A stretch of DNA of 64,000 nucleotides from Rhizophagus irregularis (taxonomy: Eukaryota; Glomeromycota; Glomeromycetes; Glomerales; Glomeraceae), in contig NC_089452.1 in NCBI RefSeq assembly GCF_026210795.1, forward strand, positions 3,038,001 through 3,102,000, written 5' to 3'. Below the pieces are notes generated by a model. The model made no database searches. It was not told the DNA's origin and was given only the letters and a program-made list of their open reading frames with translations. Position numbers and translations under genes: made by a program. Shown here piece by piece: positions 1 through 12,777 of the stretch (position 1 is the first letter of the stretch; each line of letters opens with the position of its first letter).

Positions 1-1021
1 TAATTATTGAACAAATCACAAATCAGTTAACTTTTTAAAAAAAAGTTACCAATTGAATAGATACCTGATTAGTCAGTATTTTACCTATGATTTTTTGTAT
101 AAACAATCAGTTCTAGTATGAATATCATTTAAAACAATTTTAGCTAAAAAAATTTTTTTTTTGTAATTTATAACATAAATACTATTTTTCCAAGTAAAGT
201 TTTAAAAAATTTTGAAACTTTCTTAAAAAAAAATGTTTTTTAATAATTTTAATAATAAAAAACATTTTTTTGTTTTTTTTTTGTTAAAAAATTAGTTCTA
301 ATGTAAATATTAATATTATTTTTATTTTACTTTTAAATAAAATATTTTTAAATATTTTATTTTTTTTTATTTTTTTTTATTAGAATATTTATTAATATTT
401 CAATTTTTCAATTTTTTTATTAAACTATTTTTTAACATTTTAATTAATTAATTATTTCTTTATCTTATAATTCTTCTTTTTTTTTATAAGTATCAGTAGG
501 TTTACTAATTTTCTAACTTTTTCTTTTTTTTTATAAATATTAATTCCTTTAGCATAAAAATTGGATTTGATAATTTTCATTATAAAATTTATTAAGTTTT
601 AACTTTTCTAACTTTTTCTTTTTTTTTTATAGGTATCAGTTTTCTTAGCTTTGGAAATTAAATTTGGTAAATTTTAATTACAAAATTTACATATTTTTTT
701 AAAGAATTAATTTAAAATTCACCCTAGGTTATTTCAAATTTTTAATTACCTAAGGTGATTTTAAATAATTTTCATGTTTTATTCATCGGCGGTGAATTTA
801 ATACTTTTTAATTTTTGTTTCACCTCAGGTAATTTTTCACCAAAGGTGAATTTAATAATTTTTAATTTTTGTTTCACTTCAGGTGATTTTCACCTTATTT
901 GTATTACGTATTACGTATTTTCAGTACAAACTTCTGTTTACAAACTTTTTTGTATTATTAAAAGTGCGAATTAATACTGTAATGTTGTTCGCTCTTTACC
1001 ATATATTCGTTCTTTACCATA
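1..1021. other. AT-rich repeat-derived region without a gene
   Basis: I see no conserved coding sequence. The stretch is dominated by A and T homopolymers. A short word containing TTTTTTATAAGTATCAG recurs around 480-640. A ~60 bp unit built on GGTGAATTTAATA followed by TTTCACCTCAGG is repeated between about 785 and 895. These look like decayed repeat fragments. The following transposase-like frame begins at 1022. Confidence 0.5.
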
Positions 1022-1494
1022 ATGGAAATAGACTGGGAGTCCTTTATAAATTTTCCCAAAGACATTAAGGAAGTTTTTATGCCTTTTTTCACTGAAAGTT
1101 TTGAAAGCCTTAATGTTGAAAATTCTGAAGTTGCTAAAAGTGCCGAAATTGTTATTGGCGAGTTAGAAGATATTATTATGTCTTCTAATAATTCTTTTAT
1201 CGAGTTAGGAATAGAACTTATAGAACCTTTTACTAATAATATATAATACAAACACTTCTAATACAAACACGTTTAACTGTTCTACTTATCAATACAATCT
1301 TTGTATTAGGGATAATTTTGATGATTGGGAATTTGTTGATAAGTTTATAAATGCATATTGCTTAGAAAGAGGCTTCAGGTATCAGATTTATCGTAATGAC
1401 AAGGACCCAAATGATCATACTATTACACGTCACAAATCATTTCGTTGCTCTTTAGATGGTAATTATGAAACTCATAAAGGAATTAATCAGAATG

Positions 1495-1670
1495 TACAGT
1501 CAAACCTCGATATAGCGAACCCTTGATATAGTGAATTTTTCAGACAACTATAATAAATTTCCCCTTGCTATAACGAATTAATCAATCAAATCTCTTAAAA
1601 TCTTCACTATAGCCCTATAGCGAAGTTGAGGTCTGTAACCTAGGGTTCGTTATAACAAGGGTTGACTGTA
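1495..1670. mobile_element. Pogo/Tc1-like MITE with TA duplication
   Basis: A 176 bp element has inverted ends that start CAGTCAAMCCTYGWTATA and has TA at both borders. The body is a long imperfect hairpin. It lies in the FAR1-like region of the transposase gene, and removing it with one TA joins the reading frame. A second copy in the opposite orientation lies at 2944-3119. The TA duplication and CAGTCAAC end are typical of Tc1/mariner-pogo elements. Confidence 0.85.
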
Positions 1671-2943
1671 CATCGTTTGCGAAACTCTAATAAAACAAGT
1701 TGTGAGTGGCATTGTAACTTCAAATTACCAAAAACAGAGCAGCAAATAAGATGTACAACATTGGTAAATTTACATAATCATGAATTAAATCCCACTCAAA
1801 TAGCTCACCTTAATAATGCAAGATATCAACAATTTAACGAAAATATGATACAAGATTTGAGTTTTTTTACAGGCTGTAATGTAGCACCTATCACACAATT
1901 AGAAATATTAAAAAAAAAGTATCCTCAACATATTTTTTACAAACAAGACGTATATAATGCAATCTATAGTTTAAATAAGAATACTAAGGATGAAGATTTT
2001 GATTCTGGATTATTATTTAATAGTCTTTTTGAAAAAATGACTGAAGATCCAAATTGGAGAGTATTTGTTCGCCATTCTGGCAATGAATGATGGTTATCAG
2101 GAATTTTCTGGATGTTTCCCGCTCAGCAAGATTTGTATCACCGTTTTCATGATGTATTATTAACATGTAAGACCAACAATTATAATTAGAAATAATTATG
2201 GAAAATTCAGAAATGTGGCAAATGCACTTATAGAAAATGAGATGGCATCAACATATACTTGGATCTTACAATGCTTAATGAAAGCAACCAATAATATACC
2301 TCCAAAATCATTTTGGACTGATTCTAAACCCAGTCTAATTAATGCGGCCTCTCATGTTTTTCCATTAACACCTCACTTTTATTGTATTTTTCATATATGG
2401 CAAAACATTGTGAAGCATCTCAAAGTGAAATTAGATGAAAATTTTTATTCTTTTAGTAAAGCATTCTATACATGTAGAAATGCACTAAATATTGAATTAT
2501 TTGAACGAAAGTAAAATATATGTTAGATACATTTCTGGAATGTCATTCTTATATGACTAAAACAATGTATCCAAATTGTTTTAATTGGGCTAAATCCTAT
2601 TTGCCATTCCAATTTAATAGAGGAGTACAAAGTACTCAAAGTGTTGAATTTTTCAATGCCATTATCAAAAAAGCTGTAAATAGTGCTAGTATTCTTTGTG
2701 AAGTTGAGAAAGCAATTGATGACAAAAGACATGAAAGTGAATCTCAGTATTGCAAACTAATTGATCTCAAGGTCCGTCAGACAATTATTGGACTTCATCA
2801 TTTATCATCACAATTTTTTTCTAATATTGATACAATTCTTGATCATTTTTTAACACCTCTTATATTATCATGACAAAGATTTCAAATTTCATTTACATAT
2901 AAAGGTTAACTAGTATCATCAACTTTTATTGAGGTAATAAACT

Positions 2944-3119
2944 TACAGTTAACCCTTGTTATAACGAACCCTAGATTCCAGACCTCAACTTCGCTATAGG
3001 GCTATAGTGAAGATTTTAAGAGATTTGATTGGTTAATTTGTTATAGCAAGGGGAAATTTATTATAGTTGTCTGAAAAATTCACTATATCAAGGGTTCGCT
3101 ATATCAAGGTTTGACTGTA
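2944..3119. mobile_element. Second copy of the pogo-like MITE, inverted
   Basis: This is nearly the same 176 bp sequence as at 1495-1670, read from the other strand and again bounded by TA. It falls between an apparent donor (GTAATA near 2934) and an acceptor (TATATAG ending about 3200), so it probably sits inside an intron of the transposase gene. Confidence 0.85.
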
Positions 3120-3511
3120 CTTTTCAAATTATGTAATTAAAATCAATTTTTTAATTAACTAATATGAAGAATTGATTTTTTTTATTATTTTATTATATAG
3201 GTTATAAAATCTGATATCACTAGTAATGATTTTATAGAGAATCTAGTTGATGAACTACAAGTAACATTACGATCACTTTTAAGTGGTATTGAATTTGAGA
3301 ATGTCATTGAAACATGGAGAATACGTCGTATAAGTAGAATATCACAACGCGAAAATTTAGTAGTATTGTTAAGTGATGGAACGCACCTTTGCACCTGTAT
3401 GGAAACAGTTACAAAAGGTGTAATTTGTCATTATTTTTGGAGGGTTATGTTGTATTCAAGTTCAGCAAAATTCCATATTGGCATTATACCTGCCAGATAG
3501 TACAAAGATAA

Positions 3512-3673
3512 TATGAGGTCTTTGCAATAGAAAAGTATGAAACTCAAAAAAAATTTTAATTTTACTTTATATGCTAATTATGTTTTTTTTTACTGAAATA
3601 AATGCAAATTTAATATTAATTCAATTTTTAATTTTTTTTGAGTTTCATACCTTTTTATTGCAAAGATCCCATA
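3512..3673. mobile_element. MITE with TA duplication in the transposase gene
   Basis: About 160 bp are bounded by TA, with inverted ends (TGAGGTCTTTGCAATA against TATTGCAAAGATCCCA). The arms continue through a shared TATGAAACTCAAAAA word. Removing the element joins the codons for YKDN to ITNLDC in the host frame, which supports a clean insertion. Confidence 0.75.
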
Positions 3674-4284
3674 TAACTAATTTGGATTGCAATTTCGAAA
3701 ATTCACCAATTCTTTCTGCAATAGAATCTACAGATACTTCAATGTCAACAGCATCATCATTTCAAAATAACTTTACCCTTCAAAGTTTACATCATTTTCA
3801 AGGAGTAAAGGATAACAAAATCACACGTCAAAATAATTCCAAACGAAATCGATTTGGAGTTGCATTTTCTACAGCAAAAACTGCAATAAATGTTGCTTTG
3901 AATACGAAAACTGATGGAGAATTAATCAAGATATTGAAAGATTTTATTGCAGCCAAATATGAAAAACAATCAGAAGGTGATGATGCTAACAATATTTTAG
4001 ATTATACAGCAGATCAACTATTAGGACAAGATGTTAGCAATAAAATTATTCCTTTGCAATAACATTTAATTGGACAGGTTACTAATCCTAATGTAACTAA
4101 AATACATGAAGTACCCTCAAAAAAGAGATTAAAGAATGCTATAGAATTATCAAAAAAGAAAGTTCTGATGCAAGAAAACTTAAATGAACCTAATAATCAA
4201 ATAAGAAGTCAACGAAAGTGCTTATTATGTGGAAAATCTGGTCATTATCAGAAAAAATGTCCAAATGCTAAGAAAAATGATTAA

Positions 4285-5193
4285 TATAGAGGTATATTAT
4301 ACTTCTGTAATCTGTTTTTATTATTAAAATGTCATAAGAACGCAATTTTTTATTTGATTTTTACTGTACTAACGGTTAATCTAATTGGTTTAAAAACAGT
4401 TTAGTTTTTTTATAATCAACATTAAAGATTACTCATGTGCATATAATGTCAAATTTTAATTCGAAAAATCAAATAAAGAAGTGAAGAATAGAGGAGTGGA
4501 TGATTGGAAAAGAACAGTAGAATAATTTTTACGCATTCATTTTAATGTAATTCACAGTTTTTATAAATAATTACGCATTTTAATATAATTCAAACATGTT
4601 TTTATCTAATAAAACAGTTTACTTTATTAATTACTTTATCAATTATTGTTTATACATTTTATTACATAAATAATGTGTGTATTTCTTATATTAAAAATGA
4701 AAAAAAAAACTTTTTTTTTTGGAACGTAAAATTTGATGTCACGTGATTTGGTGATTTTCATCCGGGGTGAGCATTAAAATTACTCTTTTTTAAAAGATAA
4801 TTTCTTAATGTACACTAGTGTGCGAAATACGTATCACATGACTATAATTTGTCACCCATGTCACACCCCTATAGTTTTCCATTTTTACTATTTTATATTC
4901 TAAGGACTTAGAATTTTTTCGGTAGAAAAAACCTTATTTGTCACATATTATATATCATACACCATAATTTTGGCCAAATTTTATAATTCCAATAATTCCA
5001 GCAAAAAATTACTGTAATTTCCAATTTTGGAAATTAGAGTAACATTATATAATCCAAAAAAGGAAATTTTGTTTCTCAGTAAAAATGAAATTGTGTTATA
5101 CAAATTTCCAAATTAGGATTTTTTTTATGAAGATCACCGGAAATGACAATAATCACGTGACTCATGTTTACACGCGTAGTGTACAAATAGAAA
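4285..5193. other. Intergenic AT-rich stretch
   Basis: No gene is visible. It holds a CACGTG-centred word (GTCACGTGATTT near 4738) and a second one near 5153, and recurring words such as TTTTGGCCAAATTTTA (near 4968) and CCAAAAAAGGAAATT that also appear elsewhere in the window's intergenic DNA. It ends at the left terminus of the pogo-like composite. Confidence 0.4.
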
Positions 5194-5477
5194 TACAGTC
5201 AACTCCCTCTATAGTCACTCCCGTTATAATCACATTCTACTATATAGTCACACCAGTTGAATGTTCAAAACACTTTATTATTAAAATCTATCCTATATAG
5301 TCACAATCTATCTATAGTCACTATCACACCTATCCTCAAAAATCTTATATTAAAAAGAACCGTTTATAATCACAGTTATATAAAGAATATATTAAATAAC
5401 TTGGCATCTAATAATCGTACAAAGATGTATCATAGCTTGTTAGAATCGTCTCACTAAGACGAATCGAATGGTGGTAA

Positions 5478-6510
5478 TTTTATCCTTTTCCTTTGCTAGT
5501 GTTTACGGCCAGACCACCCATTGCCTCTTATACGACAATTTCGGGTACGTGTCACATCATCTTATTTGGCAACTATTATACCGCATCTTAATTCCTCAGG
5601 TAACAGCACCACTTTAGAAGACATCCCCCATCGGGCCATTTTAGGCTGATCTGAAGCTAGGTACATGCCGCCTACTCATCCTATATCCATTGCATGATAC
5701 TGATACTCAATTTATTTTACGATCTTTAGAGAGCATCTACTTTCATGGAAGCCTTTTAACAGGTAACATCAACTATCTAGTACCCTTCTATACCATCATT
5801 TTAGGTACTAAGTCTTACTCAAAGGCCATTATAGCCTGCGATTACCTAGCACCGATAGTACAGTTGTTTACCCCAAGTGGTATACTTTGTAATGACCACT
5901 CGGACAGGAAGTAGCAGCATCTGTCCAGGATCACCCCATGGCATATTCAACCACCTGAGATCATCCAACTAGGAACCTACGAGTGAATCGAACCCCATAA
6001 CCATGCTACCTGTTCTGTGCACGAACATTTTAGTTGGCCTAAGACCTAACAGAAGGTCTAACTACCACTAAGACATTGCACCCTCAGCTTTACCATCTAG
6101 GATGACCATTTAGCCATTACTGACCCCAAGTGGTATCGTGGAGTGACCATCCGGACAGGAAGTCCCCCCAAGGTATAGTAGTGACCTCAAGGACAGGACT
6201 GCGCACATGCCAATGGCCTCATAGGGAACGTTAGAAAGACACCATGACCTTTAGTTGAAATGTGCGGCCTAACTGTACACACTAATTCACCATGATGCAG
6301 TCCAACTACACTAATCCCTGTACATTCACGCTATTGGTTGTAACGTCTGCAGTAAAATTCTTTTTATTTCCGTGGTCATGGGAATCGAACCTGCGACCTC
6401 ACCATACTCAGGCTTAATGAAGGTCTCAGTGACTAACCACCAAGATAGGGTGACCAACCTCTAGTTTTATCCTTTTCCTTTGCAAACAGTCTTTTGACTT
6501 TATCTTTATT
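5478..6510 (-). repeat. 1 kb direct repeat with tRNA-like modules, copy 1
   Basis: This segment recurs in the same orientation at 14926-15987. On the minus strand it contains two tRNA-like modules, each with a B-box-like GGTTCGATTC (near 5990 and 6375) preceded by A-box-like GTGGT words. The plus strand carries an internally duplicated phrase (CCCCAAGTGGTAT, then GACAGGAAGT) at about 5870 and 6123. A 19 bp word, TTTTATCCTTTTCCTTTGC, occurs at 5478 and again at 6465, as a target-site duplication would. This suggests a SINE-like retroelement with Pol III-type promoter modules. I do not claim a functional tRNA. Confidence 0.55.
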
Positions 6511-7931
6511 TATATTTTGAACTTCAAAAATATAGTCGAACAATATTACAAAAATAAGAAAATAAACTAATAAAAATAAAAAGAGTAGCTTCACGACTCA
6601 TACAAGTAAAGAAATCTAAACTAAAATAAATTAAAGCAAAGAAAAACTAAACTATTACAGAATCGCATACCCCAACTTTATCCGAAGGCCAGTGTGAGTC
6701 AACTATCCAACATCCAAAAATCCAGTTCGTTACTAGAAAGAAATCCTAAGAGGTTGAACTGTTAAGCGGCGCAGAAAATCCAAGTGCGAGATCCATGATC
6801 CGCCCCGAATTATAGAAGAGGATATCCAAGAAATCCAGGAATCCTGAGGAACTGTTGCCAAAGGAGAGTTGTGTTTTTGCGAAGAAGGAGTAATGAGAGA
6901 AGAACTTGAAGATGGGCCATGTAATTTAGAAGCAGCTAAGATACCCTGTGACTCTTCCCAAGCATGGAAAAGAACATTCCGACATAGCCAAATATCACCA
7001 TATAATTCAACTTGGAAGTCATTAAGAAGAGGAGAAATAGTTTTATATACAACAGAGAGAGGAAAATAACGTGCCAAAAATGTCATCAAATGCGCAGGTA
7101 ACAGTCCTCTGGTAAGCCAAAGACAGGATAAAGAGGGAGTATCACAATTCCAACAATCCAAAGCAGAAAATTCGGTTTGGAAAGCAACATCCAAAGGCTT
7201 TAGGGATAAAAACGAAAATAAGCAGGAATCTCTGAATTTAGCAACTTCAGAATGATGCGTAAAACATGGATTAAGATCCGGGAGAATATAGGGATAAGTC
7301 CAAAGATGGTTCAAATCTTCTGGAGCAGAATTGCATAGTGGACAAAGCCAGTCAGGAGAGTATAAATAAGGTTTGCGTTGTTGAAGAGTAGATAAGATAG
7401 GCAGCATATCCAGAAGAAGTTTGATACGGAAGATCCAAGATTCAGGACGACCATTTTTATGTGAAGCAAAACCTTTAATTTGCGAAAGGCAAAAATGTAT
7501 ACCAGCCCAATCAAAGAGTAAAGGAGAGCCAAGAGCAGTAAAACGTGCCATTGAACAAAAAGATAAGAGAGCGCGAGCATCTGCTATAGAGCGTAAAAAT
7601 TGATGAACATTCATGTCAATAGGCAAAGAATTGAAAGTCAAAAGACATGGAGCATGGCAAAACGCCATAGGTGGGAAGGTAGGTTATAAAGATGAATGAG
7701 CATCTTTTGCCAGAGAATCCGCTTGTAAATTATAGATATCGTCACCATGAGCAGGGACTTTACTCAAATCGACTTTAAGATTACGATCTATAATAAGTTG
7801 TCGAATAGAAAGCCAAAGCAGATGATTGGGTTCGCGAAGCAACTTCAGTGAGAAAGGGACATCAACGAAGCGAGCCCATAACGAGATAAGTTGACTACAA
7901 TCAGTATAAATTGTAATTGAAAAGCCATAGG

Positions 7932-8228
7932 CAGGGTTGGGAATTGTACTAGTACAGTACTAGTACAGTATAGTACAGTACTAAGTACTGTACTTGTACT
8001 TGAAAATTTAGTACAAATACAATTTTAGTACATACTATTAATAAATTTTATTGGTTAATTTTATAAATATAAACAATATTGATCACATGATATCTACCTA
8101 AAATGGTTAAATTATATCCTAAAAAGTAATAATTGTATTAGTACAGTGTACTTAGTACTTGTACGAAATTTTTGCTAGTACAGTACGTACTAGAATTTTG
8201 CTAGTACAGGTGTACTACCACAACCCTG
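7932..8228. mobile_element. hAT-like MITE with 8-bp target duplication
   Basis: A 297 bp element starts CAGGGTTGGG and ends CCACAACCCTG. It is flanked on both sides by the identical 8 bp GCCATAGG (7924-7931 and 8229-8236). The inside is filled with GTAC-containing words such as CTAGTACAGTACTAGTACAG. An 8-bp duplication with a CAGGG terminus is typical of hAT MITEs. It cuts the RNase H region of the LINE. Confidence 0.85.
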
Positions 8229-9628
8229 GCCATAGGAAAGAGCATTTAATCCTGATATAACTGCATAAATCTCAGAACGCAAAGCTGAAGGAAAGCATGC
8301 AAGGAGGCACACGGATGAAGAGTCAAGTATAAATCCATCATCATCAAGGGCAAGCCAAGCAGAAGCCATAGAAGGAGAACAAGATCCTTAGCAGGAAAGA
8401 AGGAACCATCGGTGTACAATTTACACACAGAAAGAGGTAAGACATCATCTTCCATTATTGTTACCATAGAAGAAAAAAGGGCGGAAGAAGCGGGCGAGGA
8501 CAAGTTGGCAAAATGTACAAGAGCCAAGGAAGTAGCATAGCTCCATGAAGTAGAGAGAGTTATAGGAAGATAACATGCAAATACTTTTGCATTTCTGGTA
8601 AGATATACCACCGTATCAGATAAGCTGACATTGAAAAAACACTTCTCGCTATTGCAACGCTGTTTAATAGCAGATTTCTTGGACAGAGCAGGTATGTTAA
8701 AAGAACAACCAGGGCAAGGGTTATAGGATCGTTCGTTAGCCGAAGTAGATACCGGAAGCCAATGAGACATGATAGCAGAGTTTTTTTTCTTGTAAGTGAC
8801 ACACACACGGCCAACAGATAAAGTTTGAGTAGCGGAATTAAAATTAATAGCCCATTGAGGATAAAAATGATAATCTTTAACAGTATGATCTAATAGACAA
8901 GGAGAAGCTAAAGTAAAAAAAGAATTAATAAAATACAAAGGCAAAAGTAAAGAAGAAGAAGAAGAAGAAAGAAAATTAATTTTTATAAAATTAAACCAAA
9001 TAGGGATTCGTCCTTTACGACCAACGGTACTAAGGTATCGAAGATCAGGCCAATTCATAAGATAACGTCCACAAGGAGAAACCAATTGAGCAAGCATAAA
9101 TATATTCAAGTTTTTCCAAAGTTTCCAACTTGATTGAAAAATATAATGCGGTAATACTGATCGGAGTGGCAAAGCCGGTTGTAGATTACGCCTCGGAGGT
9201 CAGAAGGAAAGAGACCACATGATGTTGAGTCGTGAAGAAAATAAAAGAGCATTAAACAAAGTATGTGTCCGTAAGGAAACAATGTGTGACCACGGCTCTA
9301 GGTTGATAGTAGTTGGACAACTCTCTGCGCCTAAAAAGCCTTGAAGATATGAAATAGCATAGCTGGCAAACTCTTTAAAATCTGGATGAGTGAAAATTTT
9401 TTGCCAAGAAGCCACATGAGAAGAGAGGAATCGGTAAAAGGCATTTTGAATGGAGAAAGGAAGTTTCAAGAAGAGCAAAGCTGATGGAGTAGTAGTGGCA
9501 AGACCAGCTTTCCTTCTTATAACTGAAAACATGGGTGTAACAATTGATTGAACAGTATTTTCAGAGAAGAGAGTGGTTTGAAGTCAAAATTCCAATCTCG
9601 GGAAGAGGACAGCATTATAGAGATAGGC

Positions 9629-9924
9629 AGGACCCCGGATATCTCCAAAACAGGTCATAAGTCACACTTTCGGCAGATTGGCCCATTTTTTAGGGGCTCA
9701 AAAAATCGTTTTTTGTAAATATCTCGGCATCCAGTGGTCCAATGTTGATGAACTTTTTTTTAAATTGTAGAGCTAAATGAGGGCTACAAAATAAAAAAAG
9801 TTCATTAAGATTGAATTACTGGATGCTGAGATATTTACAAAAAACGATTTTTTGAGTTTCAGCAAAAAGGGGTGTTTTTGGCCAAAAGTCCATTATGACC
9901 TTTATATTAGATATCCGGGGTCCT
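9629..9924. mobile_element. AGGACCCCGG foldback MITE with 8-bp duplication
   Basis: A 296 bp element has ends AGGACCCCGGATATCT and AGATATCCGGGGTCCT and an almost complete internal palindrome. The 8 bp AGATAGGC lies on both sides (9621-9628, 9925-9932). A 297 bp copy in reverse orientation is at 24451-24747, and a larger element with related ends is at 61407-62786. It interrupts the region just downstream of the LINE reverse transcriptase. Confidence 0.9.
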
Positions 9925-12777
9925 AGATAGGCCACATGTTGCGCCAATAATTTTTTTTGACCAAGGAGAGCAGCCATATCTTTAACCATAGAGCGCGCTT
10001 GTTTAAGCACAAATTGGGGAGAAGCAGATAAAGAAAACCAAATTCTTAAAAAACGGAATGAAGTATTCAAAGATAAAGAGGAAAAGGAAAGAGACAAATT
10101 GGAAACTAAAGAAGAAGGTAAAAGATCAAAGACTATCTTCGAAGAAGGGGAAGAGGATGAAAGAAGAACATATTTAGCCGAATTAGCTTGAACATTATTT
10201 AAAGTATAAAATTCAGCAGTTATAGAGAGGCGATCTTCAATTCCAGTTTTCGAAGAAGCTACAAGTGTAGAATTACCATGAAAGTCAAATGTGAAATTGG
10301 CAAAGAGTGTTGTTTAAATTCAAGAGGAGAATATTCTAAAAGAGCTGAAGATTTCAAGACAAAAGGGTCTCGTGCATCTCGATTTAAAACAGTGAGTAAA
10401 GGGTCCAAATAAATAACCCAAAGTAAAGGGAAAATAATTTCACTTTGATCGATACCAACCTGTACTCGATAAGCAGCTGTATCACCATGACAAGTTATAA
10501 TTTTGTTGTTACGTCGTATAAAAAGATTCAAAATAAATTGCACTAAAAGTGCAGGAATATGTAATCTAACTAAAGCCAATTTAAGCATATTCAAATCCAT
10601 AGAATCAAAAGCTTTAGAGATATCTTGAGAAACGATCCATAATTCCTGATCGTCAGAAGAATCATATTTATGCTGATGAATAATCGCATCAAGCATTTTG
10701 ATAGGGACATCAGTAGAACCACCAGGTAAACCCGCAAAGTTACCTCCTTGAAGAACTTTACTGTCAGCAAGAATGTTGGAAAGACGATTAGTGACGACCT
10801 TAACTACGCATTTTCGAACCATTTCCAAAAGAGTAATAGGTCGAATGTTCTTGAGTTGAGCATCAAAGTCATGAGGCTTGGGAATAGGATAGACCACGGC
10901 TTCACGCCAATCAGCAGGAATATCGCCATGAGAAAGGCAAGTATTGGCAAGTAAAAGAGAGAATTCCAAGGCTTCTCCAGAGAGATGTTTTATCATCTCA
11001 TAAGAAATTTTTGAAGGGCCGGAAGCTTTGTTATTTGGCATGGAGGAAATTACATCTGACCATTCTTGTAGAGAAATAGGTGCCAAAACAGGATCATATA
11101 ATGATACGGATACACCAGAAAGGGGGTGTAAACTTGTTGCCAGCGAGCGGGGAAAGAAGCGAAAGAAGAATGTCAGACCAACAGAGGAGAAACAATTGAT
11201 TGAAAATGATTAATAGTAGCTTACTTAATATTCGAAGGGTCTGTTAAAAGAGTAGGGATTAAGTCCAAAACAACCAAGACGCGGTCAAGAACAATCGAAC
11301 GTTTCTCAATTGATAGGGCAGAGTCAATAAAAGTGCCAAGCGAGGTCGAAAAATGTTCATCACGTAATGCGGTATAGTATTCCACAGAGTCCGTAAAATG
11401 TTGAGCAAATTTGGTAGATAAAAAGGCAGAAACTAAATTTTTTTGTGATCGTAAAAATAATTTAAATTCAGATACAGGAGTTGTAGAATAGGTAGGAACC
11501 AAATAATCAGGAAGTAAGGACACAAGATTATCAAGATGGGAAGGTAAAACAGCCATCATTTGAGAAATCTGAGTAGGCCGAATAGAACGACGAGTTGTAA
11601 GGCGATATAAAAATCGATCTAAAAACTTATTAATAGCGATAAGTTTAGTTAATTCAGGAGAGTACGAATGTCGGTGTGTGTTGGAGACTTTTTGAAAGGG
11701 TAATGTTTCAATTGCAGCACTAAGTATGACAGCTTTTAAAGCATGCCACATACGATCAAGAGAAAGAAAAGAGAAATCAAGACGAGAATTATATTGTCTA
11801 TCTAAATATACACCAAGAGAATCATCTACTTCAGTGGTAAAATTATTCCATTGTTCATCCGAAGTGGAAGTATAAAAGAAAATAGTACGCAGTTCTTTTT
11901 TTTGTTTAAGACGAGACTTAGCCAAAATAGCCAAGCAAGAACTAAAGTCAAAAACAGTTGTAAGAACTTTGTGATCAGTAAAGGGACGATCAAGTAAATT
12001 AGGGCAAGTAACCACTTGCGAAAAAAGACCAGGGCAGGAAAACCAGGTGAAGACCAGATATAATCCAATCTAGAAGAACCATTATCATGGAAAAAAGTGG
12101 GATCAGGACCATCGGTAGAGGAGTGAGCTTGATGATCGGTAAAAAACTGAGAAGAAAGTAAACGAAGAAGCTTGAAGTGAGTGGATGAATAGTTGGAATG
12201 GGCGACTTCATCAATATTGAAGTCGCCAAGGATAATAACAAAATAATTGTTAGCACGGGCATGATCAAGCCAAGAAAGAAGTTTGGCAATAAGATCAGCA
12301 CATATAGACTGATGAATAGAACCAGAAGGTGGATAATATATAAAGATAATAGAAATTTTCGTTTGATGAAAAAATAGATCCAATTTAAGCAGACGACCAT
12401 TCCAGAGATCAATTGTTTGAACATGTTTATGAAGGGAATTACGTAATAAAATACCAACACCGTTATGAGGACGAGAAGAAGATGAACAGGCCTAATAGGA
12501 CCTAAAGTGATGTTGAAAATGTTCATTTTTGAAAATAAATTTAGCATTTGAAGGAAAAAGGCGGGTATCATTAATAAATAAAGCACCAAAAGAAGAATGA
12601 AGAAAAAAATTAAGCAAATGTTGTTGTCTAACTGGGAAACATAAGCCATTAACATTAATTTGACCAAATTTAATAAGGGGAGAAGGGTGAAGAGAAAAAT
12701 TATGTTTTTTATTGTCCATCATTACTACACTATGATAAAAGGGTAAGTAGTAAAGGGAAATAATTAGTAATAGGAGA

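Larger units (their letters stand above)
1022..4284 (+). pseudogene. Decayed FAR1/MULE-type transposase gene with SWIM and CCHC zinc fingers
   Basis: Pieces of one protein follow in order on the plus strand. An N-terminal segment starts MEIDWESF. A FAR1-like DNA-binding region lies at about 1310-1490 and 1671-1790 (EFVDKFINAYCLERGF). MULE-type transposase segments lie at 1850-2090 and 2215-2873 (FWTDSKPSL, FYCIFHIWQNIVKHL, VQSTQSVEFFNAIIKKA). A SWIM-like finger is at about 3380-3450 (LCTCMETVTKGVICHYFW), and a CCHC knuckle is near 4207-4270 (CLLCGKSGHYQKKC). Such proteins cut and paste mobile DNA in the nucleus, and some are domesticated as transcription factors. The copy is broken: there is a frame change near 1250, an in-frame TGA at 2088-2090, and loss of sequence around 2150-2215 where the first catalytic aspartate would be expected. 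Three small MITEs interrupt it, and deleting two of them (1495-1670, 3512-3673) restores the reading frame. The family is assigned from motifs only. Confidence 0.7.
6733..12722 (-). pseudogene. LINE ORF2: endonuclease, reverse transcriptase, RNase H, zinc finger (broken)
   Basis: Read from 12722 downward, domains follow the usual order of a LINE polyprotein. An AP-endonuclease (FGQINVNGLCF, then GDFNID and SRLDYIWSSP) spans about 12680-12030. Reverse transcriptase spans 11086-10150 (NKASGPSKISYEMIKHL, RPITLLEM, DISKAFDS). RNase H starts at about 8430 (LYTDGSF) and resumes at 7760 (VPAHGDDIYNLQADSLAKDAH). A C-terminal zinc motif CPLCNSAPEDLNHLW lies near 7350. It would copy its own RNA at nicked chromosomal DNA. 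It is dead: there are frame changes and stops, two MITEs are inserted (7932-8228, 9629-9924), and the catalytic YxDD box is not present where expected (FDFHGN lies directly before STLVASS near 10265). RNase H points to an I/Tad1-like group, which is inference. Confidence 0.8.

Noticed and set aside
774-1251. Short overlapping frames on both strands before and over the MULE-type gene
   Set aside because: They are AT-rich, without motifs. Those after 1022 are the opposite strand of the transposase-like frame.
5960-6455. Functional tRNA genes
   Set aside because: B-box-like words are present, but the stems have mismatches and the modules are repeated in an element. I call them tRNA-like parts of a repeat.
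6869-7603. Plus-strand frames (for example at 6869 and 7421)
   Set aside because: They are shadows of the LINE ORF2 C-terminal region on the minus strand.
12492-12667. Leucine/valine-rich frames in the LINE endonuclease region as membrane proteins
   Set aside because: They are alternate frames of the endonuclease domain, and their hydrophobicity follows from T-rich codons.
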